Part shown: one piece after another, positions 17,252 through 25,361 of the stretch
Layout of the letters: each line of letters opens with the position of its first letter
How positions within the stretch are numbered: position 1 is the stretch's first letter
Program-made: the position numbers and the translations under genes
Source of the DNA: Streptacidiphilus sp. ASG 303
Lineage (GTDB): Bacteria > Actinomycetota > Actinomycetes > Streptomycetales > Streptomycetaceae
Direction: 5' to 3'
NCBI RefSeq assembly: GCF_020991365.1
Contig: NZ_JAJLRA010000013.1
Coordinates: 62,001 to 126,000, forward strand
DNA: 64,000 bases
The notes under the pieces: model-generated
The model's input: the letters and a program-made list of their open reading frames with translations, nothing else
Told to the model about the DNA's origin: nothing
The model's database searches: none

Positions 17252-18193
17252 ATGGAGACGCTCCCCGCAGTCCGGGCCCGTGGGATCACCAAGCGCTTCG
17301 GCGACGTCGTCGCCCTCGACGGCGTCGACCTGGACGTGGCCCCAGGCCGGATCCACGGACTGGTCGGACCGAACGGCGCCGGCAAGACGACACTGCTCGG
17401 CCTCCTGCTGGGCCTGGCCGCCCCCGACGGCGGCCGCCTGGAGGTCCTGGGGACGCCGGTCGGGCGGGCGCCCGCCGCTCCCGACGGTGTCGCCGGCTTC
17501 GTGGACGGGCCCGGCCTCTACCCCTCGCTCACCGCCCGGCAGAACCTCGCCGCGCTGGCCGCCCTCCGCGGCCCCGACGCCCGGACGGCGGGGATCGACG
17601 ACGTGCTCGGCCAGGTCGGGCTCACCGATGTCGCCGACGACCGCGCCCGCGGCTTCTCCCTGGGCATGCGTCAGCGGCTCGGACTCGCCGCCGCCCTGCT
17701 CACCCGGCCCCGGCTGCTCGTGCTCGACGAGCCCTCCAACGGCCTCGACCCGGCCGGCGCGAGGCACGTCCACGGCGTCCTCACCCGCCTCGCGGCGGAC
17801 GGGACCGCCGTCGTGCTCTCCAGCCACCGGATGGACGACCTGGAGGCCCTGTGCGCCGAGGTCACCGTCGTCGCCACCGGACGGGTGGTCTTCTCCGGCC
17901 CTCCGGAGAAGCTGGCCGCCGAGAACCGTGAACTCGACTACCGGCTGCTCACCTCCGACCCGCGGACCGCCCACCGGCTGGCGGCCGGCACCGCCGGGGT
18001 GCGGGTCGTCGACGACGCCGGGCCGCGGCGCGGCGCCGGGGCGCTCGTCGTGCGCGCGCCGGTGCCCGCCCTCGACGCACTGGTGGCGCGGCTCGTGCAC
18101 GCGGGTGTCGCGGTGCGGGGGCTCGCACCCGTGGTACCGCCGCTCGAGGCCGCGTTCCTCGCCCTCACCGGGCAGCAGGAGGCCGGCCGGTGA
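17252..18193 (+). CDS. ABC transporter ATP-binding protein
   Basis: A 313-residue ATPase of the drug/lipid exporter (CcmA/DrrA-like) group. Walker A GPNGAGKT (about 39-46), signature FSLGMRQRL and Walker B LLVLDEPSNGLDP are intact, followed by an 80-residue C-terminal extension typical of the group. ATG 17252 has a strong AGGAGGG five bases upstream. Its stop overlaps the permease start (GTGA), so the two are translationally coupled and form one exporter. Confidence 0.94.
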   Translation: METLPAVRARGITKRFGDVVALDGVDLDVAPGRIHGLVGPNGAGKTTLLGLLLGLAAPDGGRLEVLGTPVGRAPAAPDGVAGFVDGPGLYPSLTARQNLAALAALRGPDARTAGIDDVLGQVGLTDVADDRARGFSLGMRQRLGLAAALLTRPRLLVLDEPSNGLDPAGARHVHGVLTRLAADGTAVVLSSHRMDDLEALCAEVTVVATGRVVFSGPPEKLAAENRELDYRLLTSDPRTAHRLAAGTAGVRVVDDAGPRRGAGALVVRAPVPALDALVARLVHAGVAVRGLAPVVPPLEAAFLALTGQQEAGR

Positions 18194-19545
18194 CCGCGGC
18201 CGCCGCCGACGTCCGCACCGCCGGCGGACGCCGCGTCCCGGTGGTGCGCGTCTACCGCTTCGAGCTGGTCAAGCTGGTCTCGCAGTGGCGGATCCGCCTG
18301 CTGCTCCTCGCCTGCTGGACCGTGCCGGGGCTCTTCGTCGCCGCGGTGGGCCGGCAGGGCCCGCTCCCCGTCGACACCCTCTTCGGCCGCTGGATGCACG
18401 CCACGGGATGGGCCGGGCCGCTGGTGGTGCTCGGCTTCGCGGGCACCTGGGTGCTCCCGCTGCTGGCCTCCGTGGTCGCCGGCGACGTGTTCGCCTCCGA
18501 GGACCGGCTCGGCACCTGGCGCCACCTGCTCGTGGCGGTCCGGTCGCCCCGGCGGGTCTTCGCCGGGAAGGCACTGGCCGGCCTCACCGTCGTCCTGCTG
18601 CTCGTGGCCGGCCTGGCCTGCTCCGGTACGGCCGGCGGGATCGCGTCGGCCGGCGACCGCCCGCTGGTCGGCCTCGACGGCCACCTGCTGGCCCCGGCGG
18701 ACGCCGCCTGGGCGGTCCTCCTCGCCTGGGTCTCCGTCCTGGCCCCGACCCTGGCCCTCGCCGCGGTCGGGCTGCTCGGGTCGGTCGCGCTGGGACGGTC
18801 CCCGACGGGGCTGCTGCTGCCCGCGCTCGTCGCGCTCGCGATGCAGCTCGCCCAGATGCTGCCGCTGCCCGCCGCCGTGCGCCTCGCCCTGCCCGGCTAC
18901 GCCTTCACCGCCTGGAACGGCCTGTTCACCAGCCCGGTGCAGGCCGGCCCGATCCTGGTGTCCACCGCGGTCGGCCTGGGGTGGGCCGTGGCCGCGACCG
19001 CGTCGGCCCACCTGCTCTTCCTGCGGCGCGACTTCACCGGCCCGGCCCACGACGGCACCGGGCTCCGCGCGGCCGCCGTCGGGCTCCTGCCGGCGGCCGG
19101 ACTGGCCGCGCTCACGGTCGCGGCCGTCACCGCGGCGGTCCCGTCCCCGGGCTCCGGGATCGGGCGGGACGAGGTGGAGCGGTCGGTCGCCACGGCGTTC
19201 GCCCACCTCTACCGCCTGCAGACCGGGCAGCTCAACCGCCCCGACGTCACCGAGGCGCAGCTGCGGACCACGGCGGCGTGCACCAGGGGCGTCGGCCGGG
19301 CCGCGGCCCGGGGGCCGGGCAACGACTGGCGCTGCGTCGTCACCTGGCACCTCCCCGGCGCCGAGGCCGCGGGGACGGCCGTCTACCAGCTCGACGTCAC
19401 CTCGGACGGGCGGTTCGTCGCTGACGGCGACGGACCGAAGGAGGTGAACGGCTACTTCCTGGTGCGGACCCCGGCCGGGGACGCGCCGAACCCGCTCTGG
19501 CAGTTCGACGGCACCGTCGGACTGCTCCGCCTCTCGAAGGGATGA
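18190..19545 (+). CDS. ABC transporter permease with C-terminal extracytoplasmic domain
   Basis: A 451-residue membrane protein with about six hydrophobic helices in residues 30-330, of the ABC-2 type. The last 115-120 residues are hydrophilic (LNRPDVTEAQLRTTAACTRG, then NDWRCVVTWHL), with two Cys that could form a disulfide outside the cell; this appendix is unusual for ABC-2 permeases. It follows the ATPase by a GTGA overlap and precedes the secreted phosphoesterase by 4 bases, so all three are co-transcribed. Substrate unknown. Confidence 0.85.
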   Translation: MTAAAADVRTAGGRRVPVVRVYRFELVKLVSQWRIRLLLLACWTVPGLFVAAVGRQGPLPVDTLFGRWMHATGWAGPLVVLGFAGTWVLPLLASVVAGDVFASEDRLGTWRHLLVAVRSPRRVFAGKALAGLTVVLLLVAGLACSGTAGGIASAGDRPLVGLDGHLLAPADAAWAVLLAWVSVLAPTLALAAVGLLGSVALGRSPTGLLLPALVALAMQLAQMLPLPAAVRLALPGYAFTAWNGLFTSPVQAGPILVSTAVGLGWAVAATASAHLLFLRRDFTGPAHDGTGLRAAAVGLLPAAGLAALTVAAVTAAVPSPGSGIGRDEVERSVATAFAHLYRLQTGQLNRPDVTEAQLRTTAACTRGVGRAAARGPGNDWRCVVTWHLPGAEAAGTAVYQLDVTSDGRFVADGDGPKEVNGYFLVRTPAGDAPNPLWQFDGTVGLLRLSKG

Positions 19546-19549
19546 CCCC

Positions 19550-22297
19550 ATGCAGGTAACCCGCAACCGCCGGCCGGTCCGGGCCGGGTCGCGCGGCGGA
19601 CGCGCCGGCCGCCGGACCACCCTCACGGCGGCCGCCACCGCGGTGGTCCTCGCCGCCACCGCCGGCGTCGGCTACGCCCGGACGCACCGGTTCGGCACCG
19701 ACCAGGTCGGCCAGGTCACCCGCGACGGGCGGGTCGTCTCCAGCGACCAGTACATCGCCCCGTACGGCGACCGGCTCGTCATCGACAACGGCAAGATCAT
19801 GTCGTCCTCGGTCAGCCCGGACGGCACCCACCTCGCGGCCTCGCTCGCCGACGGCGGGAGTGCGCTGGCCGTCGTCGACGTGAGGACCCGGCGGGTGCAG
19901 CAGGTCGTCGGCGCCGCCGCGTCGTCGCAGCCCCGCCTCGGCAGCAACGCCGTGGGCCAGGAGGGCCCCGTGTACTCGCCCGACGGCAGGCAGCTGTGGC
20001 TGGGCCAGACCGACGGGTACACCAGGTTCACGGTCGGCCCGGACGGCACGGTCTCCGACCCGAGGCCCGTCACCATTCCGGCGGACGGCTCCAGGCGCGC
20101 GCTCGTCGGCCGGGCGGTGTTCTCGCCCGACGGCTCCACCGTGTACGCCGCGGTCAACGGCCAGAACCGGGTGGTCGCCATCGACGCGGCGACCGGGGCC
20201 GTCCGGCGGAGCTGGCCCGTGGGCAACGCGCCCCGCGGCATGGCCCTCGTCGGCGACCGGCTCTACGTCGGCAACGAGGGCGGCCGTCCGGCGAGGCCCG
20301 GTGACACGACCATCGACTCGTACGGCACCCAGGTGCCGGCCGACCCCCGGACCGGCGCCGCCACCACCGGCACGGTCAGCGTCATCGACCTGGCGCACCC
20401 GGACGCGGCCCCCACGGGCATCGACGTCGGCCTGCACCCCACCGCCCTGTACGCCAAGGGCGGGGCCCTGTTCGTCACCGACACGGCCTCCGACGACGTG
20501 TCGGTCATCGACACCGGCAAGGGCAGGGTCGTGCAGACCATCGACACCCGGCCGTGGCCGGAGGCGTCGGTGGGCTACGAGCCCACCGCCGTGGCGCTCA
20601 CGGACGACGGCCGCCTCCTGGTGACGCTCGGCCGAGCCGACGCGGTCGCCGTCTACCGGTACAAGGGCCCGCAGGAGCCGGTGGGCTACGTCGGCCTGCT
20701 CCCGACGGACTACTTCCCCGCGGAGGTCACGACCGTCGGCGACCGGGTGCTGGTCTCCAACACCCGCGGCATCGACGCCCGCCGCCCGAACAACCCCGCC
20801 GGGCACGGCACCCACGACACCACGTCGAGCGTGCAGTGGTTCACGCTGCCGGACGACCGCGGCATCAGGTCCCTGACGGCGAAGGTCTTCCGGCAGAACG
20901 GCTGGACCGCCGGCTCCGTGGAGCTCGCCGGGCACGGGGGCGGCGCCAGGCCGGTACCGGTGCCGAAGCGGCTCGGGGACCCGTCGACGATCAGGCACGT
21001 CTTCCTGGTCGTCAAGGAGAACCGGACCTACGACCAGGTCTTCGGCGACATGCCGCAGGGCGACGGCGACCCGTCGCTGACGCAGTTCGGCGAGAACGTG
21101 ACGCCGAACCAGCACGCGCTGGCGCGGCAGTTCGGGCTGTACGACAACACGTACGACGTCGGCACGAACTCCGCCGAGGGGCACAACTGGCTGATGCAGG
21201 CCGACGACCCGGAGTACACCGAGTCCTCGGCCGGCGCGTACCAGCGCAGCTACGACACCGAGAACGACGCCCTCGGACACCAGCGGTCCGGCTTCCTCTG
21301 GACCGGCGCGCAGGCGGCCGGGAGGAGCGTGCGGGACTTCGGCGAGTTCCAGTCGTTCGAGAGCAAGCCGGCGGGGGCGTCCTGGCAGAACCTGTACTGC
21401 GACGCCAAGGACATGGCGGCCACCGGCCGGCCCTCCGCGTACCCCATCCGGACGGGCTCGGCGATCCCGTCGCTCAACGCGGTCTCGGCGCCCGGCTTCC
21501 CCATGTTCGACCTCGACGTCCCGGACGTCTACAAGTACGAGGTCTGGAAGCAGGACTTCGAGAAGAACGGTCCGGCGGACCTGAACATGTTCTGGCTCTC
21601 CAACGACCACACCGGCGGCCCGGCGAGCGCGGCGGCCCAGGTGGCGGACAACGACCTCGCGGTCGGCCGGCTGGTCGACGAGATCTCGCACAGCCCGTAC
21701 TGGAAGGACTCGGCGGTCTTCGTCGTCGAGGACGACTCCCAGGCGGGCCTCGACCACGTCGACGGCCACCGCGCCCCGGTCCAGATCATCAGCCCCTGGG
21801 CCCGGCACGGCGCCGTCGACAGCCACTACTACTCGCAGATCACGATCATCCGCACCATCGAGCAGATCCTCGGGATCCACCCGATGAACCAGAAGGACAG
21901 CGCGGCCAGCCCGATGGAGGGGGCGTTCACCCGGCAGCCGGACGGCACGCCGTTCACCGCGCTGCCCAACCGGATCCCGCTGACCGACGGCCTCAGGACC
22001 CAGCCGGCCTGCGGCCCGGACACCGCGGCGCCGCAGAACCGCCGTGCGGCGGCCGCCCCGTCGGCGAGCGTGCCGGCGGACAGGCGGCAGGTCGCGGCGG
22101 AGTGGGACCGGTGGAAGTCGCACCAGCGGCTGACCGGGCCGAACGCCGTCCCCGACTTCGCGAACCCCGCGCAGATGGACCACTTCACGTGGTACCAGAC
22201 GCACGGGTGGAGGAAGCCGTACCCCGGCGAGGACAGGATCTTCGCACCGGCGGACGTGCCGGGCGCCTTCATCCCGTCGCCGGAGTCCGACGGCTGA
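19550..22297 (+). CDS. Secreted bifunctional YncE-type beta-propeller / phosphoesterase
   Basis: A 915-residue exported protein. A charged N-terminus and helix (RTTLTAAATAVVLAATAGVG) form the signal peptide. Residues 60-450 are beta-propeller repeats of the YncE/YVTN kind (VFSPDGSTVYAAVNGQN, SVIDTGKGRVVQTID). Residues 460-840 are an alkaline-phosphatase-superfamily phosphoesterase like acid phosphatase/phospholipase C (FLVVKENRTYDQVFGDM, SAEGHNWLMQADDPEY, VFVVEDDSQAGLDHVDGHR). This matches the known bifunctional YncE/alkaline phosphatase family; the true substrate is not established. It sits 4 bases after the ABC permease, implying work at the same surface. Two strong hairpins follow. Confidence 0.9.
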   Translation: MQVTRNRRPVRAGSRGGRAGRRTTLTAAATAVVLAATAGVGYARTHRFGTDQVGQVTRDGRVVSSDQYIAPYGDRLVIDNGKIMSSSVSPDGTHLAASLADGGSALAVVDVRTRRVQQVVGAAASSQPRLGSNAVGQEGPVYSPDGRQLWLGQTDGYTRFTVGPDGTVSDPRPVTIPADGSRRALVGRAVFSPDGSTVYAAVNGQNRVVAIDAATGAVRRSWPVGNAPRGMALVGDRLYVGNEGGRPARPGDTTIDSYGTQVPADPRTGAATTGTVSVIDLAHPDAAPTGIDVGLHPTALYAKGGALFVTDTASDDVSVIDTGKGRVVQTIDTRPWPEASVGYEPTAVALTDDGRLLVTLGRADAVAVYRYKGPQEPVGYVGLLPTDYFPAEVTTVGDRVLVSNTRGIDARRPNNPAGHGTHDTTSSVQWFTLPDDRGIRSLTAKVFRQNGWTAGSVELAGHGGGARPVPVPKRLGDPSTIRHVFLVVKENRTYDQVFGDMPQGDGDPSLTQFGENVTPNQHALARQFGLYDNTYDVGTNSAEGHNWLMQADDPEYTESSAGAYQRSYDTENDALGHQRSGFLWTGAQAAGRSVRDFGEFQSFESKPAGASWQNLYCDAKDMAATGRPSAYPIRTGSAIPSLNAVSAPGFPMFDLDVPDVYKYEVWKQDFEKNGPADLNMFWLSNDHTGGPASAAAQVADNDLAVGRLVDEISHSPYWKDSAVFVVEDDSQAGLDHVDGHRAPVQIISPWARHGAVDSHYYSQITIIRTIEQILGIHPMNQKDSAASPMEGAFTRQPDGTPFTALPNRIPLTDGLRTQPACGPDTAAPQNRRAAAAPSASVPADRRQVAAEWDRWKSHQRLTGPNAVPDFANPAQMDHFTWYQTHGWRKPYPGEDRIFAPADVPGAFIPSPESDG

Positions 22298-22343
22298 CGT
22301 CCGCGCCGACGTCCGCGGGAGCGCCGCGGACCGACCGCACCCA

Positions 22344-22381
22344 GGGGCCCCCGGCCGGCGTCACCGCCGGCCGGGGGCCCC
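22344..22381 (+). terminator. Terminator hairpin A after the YncE/phosphoesterase gene
   Basis: A 17-bp perfect inverted repeat (22344-22360 with 22365-22381, TCAC loop), 46 bases past the stop. Confidence 0.75.
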
Positions 22382-22422
22382 GCCCCTTGCCCGCCCGGGT
22401 CCCGGGCGGGCAAGGGGCGGGG
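22378..22422 (+). terminator. Terminator hairpin B overlapping hairpin A
   Basis: A 45-bp palindrome with 22-bp perfect arms around a single T (22400). Its first four bases are also the last four of hairpin A, so the two stems compete for the same nucleotides. Confidence 0.75.
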
Positions 22423-22500
22423 AGCCGGCCGGGGAGGGCGGGCCGGACCGGTCAGGAACGGAGAAGCGCGGACCACCGTGCCGCGCCTACCGTGATGGCC

Positions 22501-22911
22501 ATGGACATCACCATTCACACGAGCGTCCTCCCGCACGAGGACCCGGACGCCTCCCTGGCCTTCTACCGCGACACCCTCGGCTTCGAGGTCCGCAGCGACG
22601 TCGGGCAGGGCAGGATGCGCTGGATCACGGTCGGCCCCGCCGGCCAGCCCGACACGTCCATCCTGCTGGCCCCGCCGGCCGCCGACCCCGGGGTCACCGA
22701 GGACGAGCGCCGCACCATCCGCGAGATGATGGCCAAGGGCACCTACGGCTGGATCCTGCTGGCCACCCGGGACCTCGACGGCACCTTCGAGAAGCTGCAG
22801 GCCGGCGACGCCGAGGTCGTCCAGGAGCCGACCGAGCAGCCGTACGGCATCCGCGACTGCGCCTTCCGCGACCCGGCGGGCAACCTGGTCCGCCTCCAGG
22901 AGCTCCGCTGA
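22501..22911 (+). CDS. VOC-family (glyoxalase-like) protein
   Basis: A 136-residue vicinal-oxygen-chelate fold protein, probably a metal-dependent dioxygenase, glyoxalase or small-molecule binding protein. The paired beta-alpha-beta-beta-beta modules are visible (DPDASLAFYRDTLGFEV at the start; YGIRDCAFRDPAGNLVRLQE at the end). ATG 22501 gives the usual MDITIH N-terminus; ATG 22495 is in frame. An AraC-type regulator gene follows 195 bases later on the same strand, a recurring Streptomyces arrangement. Confidence 0.9.
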   Translation: MDITIHTSVLPHEDPDASLAFYRDTLGFEVRSDVGQGRMRWITVGPAGQPDTSILLAPPAADPGVTEDERRTIREMMAKGTYGWILLATRDLDGTFEKLQAGDAEVVQEPTEQPYGIRDCAFRDPAGNLVRLQELR

Positions 22912-23106
22912 GCCGTCCGGTGACCGGGCGCCGGGCCGGGCCGACCCTGCCGGTCACGCCGGTCGCGCCGGCGGCGGAAGCGCCCCCGGCGGCCGCCCCC
23001 GCCCCGCCCCCACCGGCGGGCGTCCCATCCCCACCCGCGGGCACCCCGCCGCCCACCCCACCGGGCGGCCCGGGGCCCGCGGACACCGACGCAAGGGAGT
23101 TCCCGC

Positions 23107-23586
23107 ATGTGCCATCCCGCATGGGGGCGCGCACGCGCCGAGGCGATGCTCCTGGCAGACCTGGCACGGCTGCGCCGCGTCCGCGACCGGATCACCCGGG
23201 AGTACGCGCGGCCGCTGGACGTCGAGGCGCTCGCCCGCGACGCGGGCATGCCGCCCGGGCAGCTCGGGCGCCGGTTCCGGCTCGCCTACGGCGCGTCGCC
23301 GTACGCCTGGCTGACGGCGCGTCGCATCGAGCGTGCGGCGGCGCTGCTGCGCCGCGGCGACCTCGGCGTCGCCGAGGTCCGCTCGCTGGTCGGCTACCGG
23401 TCGCCGGGCGTCTTCGGCACCCGCTTCACCGAGCTGGTGGGCACGCCGCCCGGCGCGTACCGGCGCGGGGCGGCGGCCCCGGCGGCCGCCGCCGCAGCGG
23501 CGGGTGTGCCGCCGCACGTGGCGGAACGGGCGGCCGGACCGGCAGGATGCCGGGAGGCGCCGGCCGCCGAACCGCAGCCGGCGTGA
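23107..23586 (+). CDS. AraC-family helix-turn-helix regulator
   Basis: A 159-residue DNA-binding protein made almost only of the AraC domain (two helix-turn-helix motifs, about residues 25-122: [20 protein letters not shown] and [20 protein letters not shown], then GTPPGAYRR). It lacks the ligand-binding arm of full-length AraC proteins, so any signal input must come from elsewhere. The Ala/Pro tail is disordered. ATG 23107 has AAGGGAG upstream. It probably controls the preceding VOC gene. Confidence 0.9.
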   Translation: MCHPAWGRARAEAMLLADLARLRRVRDRITREYARPLDVEALARDAGMPPGQLGRRFRLAYGASPYAWLTARRIERAAALLRRGDLGVAEVRSLVGYRSPGVFGTRFTELVGTPPGAYRRGAAAPAAAAAAAGVPPHVAERAAGPAGCREAPAAEPQPA

Positions 23587-23712
23587 CCGCGGCCGGCCGG
23601 TGCGCAGGCGGCGGGTGTGCGCCGCCACCGCGCCCGCCCGGACGGCAGGCCGGTCACGGAGCGGCCCGCCGCCGGGACGGACCCCGGCAGGGGGCGGCCC
23701 CGGCCGGGCGCT

Positions 23713-23766
23713 TCGAGCACGTCACGCACATCGAGCACGTCGAGCATGTCGAGCACGTCACGAGAG
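23713..23766. repeat. Six 9-bp units directly ahead of the DUF1801 gene
   Basis: Units of TCGAGCACG or close variants (TCACGCACA, TCGAGCATG, TCACGAGAG) are stacked from 23713 to 23766, ending in the ribosome binding site of the next gene. Confidence 0.7.
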
Positions 23767-23776
23767 GAGACCTGCG

Positions 23777-24265
23777 ATGGGAAGCACGCGGACGTCCGCC
23801 GGTGGCACCGGCGCGGCCGGGAAGAAGGCCGACGGGACCTACGACGGGTTCACGGAGGAGGAACGGGCCGCGATGAAGGAGCGCGCCGGCGAGCTGAAGG
23901 CGTCGGCGCGGCGCGGCTCGCGCGCGGCCAAGCCGGACGGGGAGAGCGAGGTGCGCGCGAAGATCGCCGAGATGCCGGAGGCGGACCGCGTGCTCGCCGA
24001 GCGCATCCACGCCGTCGTCAGGTCCAGCGCGCCGGACCTCACGCCGAGGCTCTGGTACGGCATGCCCGCGTACGCCAGGGACGGCAAGGTCGTCTGCTTC
24101 TTCCAGAGCGCGCAGAAGTTCAAGACGCGGTACGCCACGCTCGGCTTCAGCGACCAGGCGAAGCTCGACGACGGCACCATGTGGCCGGCCGCCTACGCCC
24201 TGGCCGGGCTGAGCGCCGACGACGAGGAGCGGATCGCCGCACTCATCAAGCGGGCGGTGGGCTGA
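23777..24265 (+). CDS. DUF1801-family (YdhG-like) protein
   Basis: A 162-residue cytoplasmic protein of the DUF1801/YdhG group, named after a frataxin-like iron chaperone in Bacillus but of mostly unproven function. The core is residues 60-162 ([54 protein letters not shown]). The first 55 residues are a Lys/Ala/Arg-rich tail. ATG 23777 follows AGAGGAG. Monocistronic, with a very strong terminator 9 bases after the stop. Confidence 0.85.
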   Translation: MGSTRTSAGGTGAAGKKADGTYDGFTEEERAAMKERAGELKASARRGSRAAKPDGESEVRAKIAEMPEADRVLAERIHAVVRSSAPDLTPRLWYGMPAYARDGKVVCFFQSAQKFKTRYATLGFSDQAKLDDGTMWPAAYALAGLSADDEERIAALIKRAVG

Positions 24266-24618
24266 GGCCGGTGCGACGTGCGGGCGGCCGGACCCGGACG
24301 GGTCCGGCCGCCCGCACGTCGGGCGCCGCCGGGCCCTCTCCCGAAGGTGCCGCGGCCCCGGCGTCCGCGGCGCCCGCCGGGGTCGGCGCCCGCCCTCTCC
24401 CCGCCCGCACGCGCACGCGCGGGACCCCCGGCGAGCGGGACGCCGGGGCTCCCCGTCGCGGTGTCGCGGCGGCTCTCCCGCACCGGAGGCGGAAAGCGCG
24501 CCGGAATGTGCTTGCCCGGCGCCCCGCGAGCACATAACGTCCCATCTCGTCGGACGATTCGTCCAGGAAGACCGGACATCGGACGCCCTCCCCCTTCCCC
24601 GCCCGCAAGGAGACGACC
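24266..24618. other. Intergenic region with terminator and promoter-like patch
   Basis: After the terminator at 24274-24321 comes about 200 bases of extreme GC content with no coding signal. A lower-GC patch at 24528-24590 contains a 13-bp palindrome (GGACGA-T-TCGTCC, 24552-24564) and is the likely promoter of the small ORF that follows. Confidence 0.45.
24274..24321 (+). terminator. 22-bp-arm terminator of the DUF1801 gene
   Basis: A perfect 22-bp inverted repeat (24274-24295 with 24300-24321, GGAC loop). Confidence 0.8.
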
Positions 24619-24870
24619 GTGACGGACACCGGCGAGCTCCCGGCGCGGACCGCCGGACCGCCGCCCCGCCGCGCGGCCCCGGACCGGTTCGGCGTCGGCC
24701 TCGGCCTCGGCCTGGATCTCGGCCTCGGTCTCGGGCTCCTGGAGCTCACCGCCGCCCCGCAGCACCCGGCCGGCACCGCCGCCGGCAGCACCTCCCCCGC
24801 CGCGGACGGCCTCTCCGGCGACGCCGCCGGCAGGGCCGGCCCCGGCCGGTGGACCGACCCCCTGCAGTGA
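24619..24870 (+). CDS. Small Gly-Leu repeat protein of unknown function
   Basis: An 83-residue ORF from GTG 24619 with a good AAGGAG six bases upstream. The centre is a hydrophobic (Gly-Leu)n run with one Asp (VGLGLGLDLGLGLGLLEL), flanked by Pro/Arg-rich and Ala/Gly/Ser-rich hydrophilic ends; there is no Cys. The GL run could form one membrane-embedded helix or an amyloid-like strand, but low-complexity DNA can create such runs by chance. A promoter-like patch with a palindrome precedes it. No family is recognised. Confidence 0.45.
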   Translation: MTDTGELPARTAGPPPRRAAPDRFGVGLGLGLDLGLGLGLLELTAAPQHPAGTAAGSTSPAADGLSGDAAGRAGPGRWTDPLQ

Positions 24871-25361
24871 CCCCCGGACCGCCGGGTGCCCGCGTTCCCC
24901 CCCGACCGCGGGCGCCCGGTGCAACGCCTCCCGGATCCCTCCGCCCGGCCCGGACCTCTCGGGGTCCACCGCCCCGCCGCGGGCGGCGGACACACCCGGC
25001 CCGCTCGGCAGCGGATCCGGGAGGCACGCCCTCACAGGGCCTCCCCCTTCCTCCGCCCCTCCCGCCCCCGCGCCGGGCGGCGCGTCCGGGCGGGGAGGCG
25101 CCGGCCCGCCCGCCGGCGCCCGAACCGTTCCGCGCGGGAGCGCGCGCCCCCCTCCGGACACCGTACCGTCGCGCACCCGCGCTGCCGCACCGCCCCGGGG
25201 CAGGGGCGTCCGGGCAGGGGCGTCCGGGCAGGGGCGTCCCGGCCGTCGAATTTCCGGCATGACGGGCGTATCGTGACGGAACGACGTGGTGTGCCCCGCT
25301 CGCGGGCCCGGTCCGGCAGCGGCCGGACTCCCCCACTCCGCCCGCTCCCCCGGAGGCCGCC
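24871..25361. other. Gene-free region upstream of gltD-like gene
   Basis: About 490 bases without coding signal. It contains a 3 x 14-bp tandem repeat (25198-25239) and, right after it, the only AT-containing patch (gtcgaatttccggcatgacgg, about 25243-25263), probably the promoter. Confidence 0.45.
25198..25239. repeat. Three perfect 14-bp tandem units
   Basis: GGGCAGGGGCGTCC occurs three times head to tail immediately before the presumed promoter of the gltD-like gene. Confidence 0.85.

Noticed and set aside
25258-25275. Five-codon ORF (ATG ACG GGC GTA TCG TGA) ahead of the gltD-like gene as a leader peptide
   Set aside because: Too short to separate from chance, with no clear promoter spacing or terminator stem nearby.
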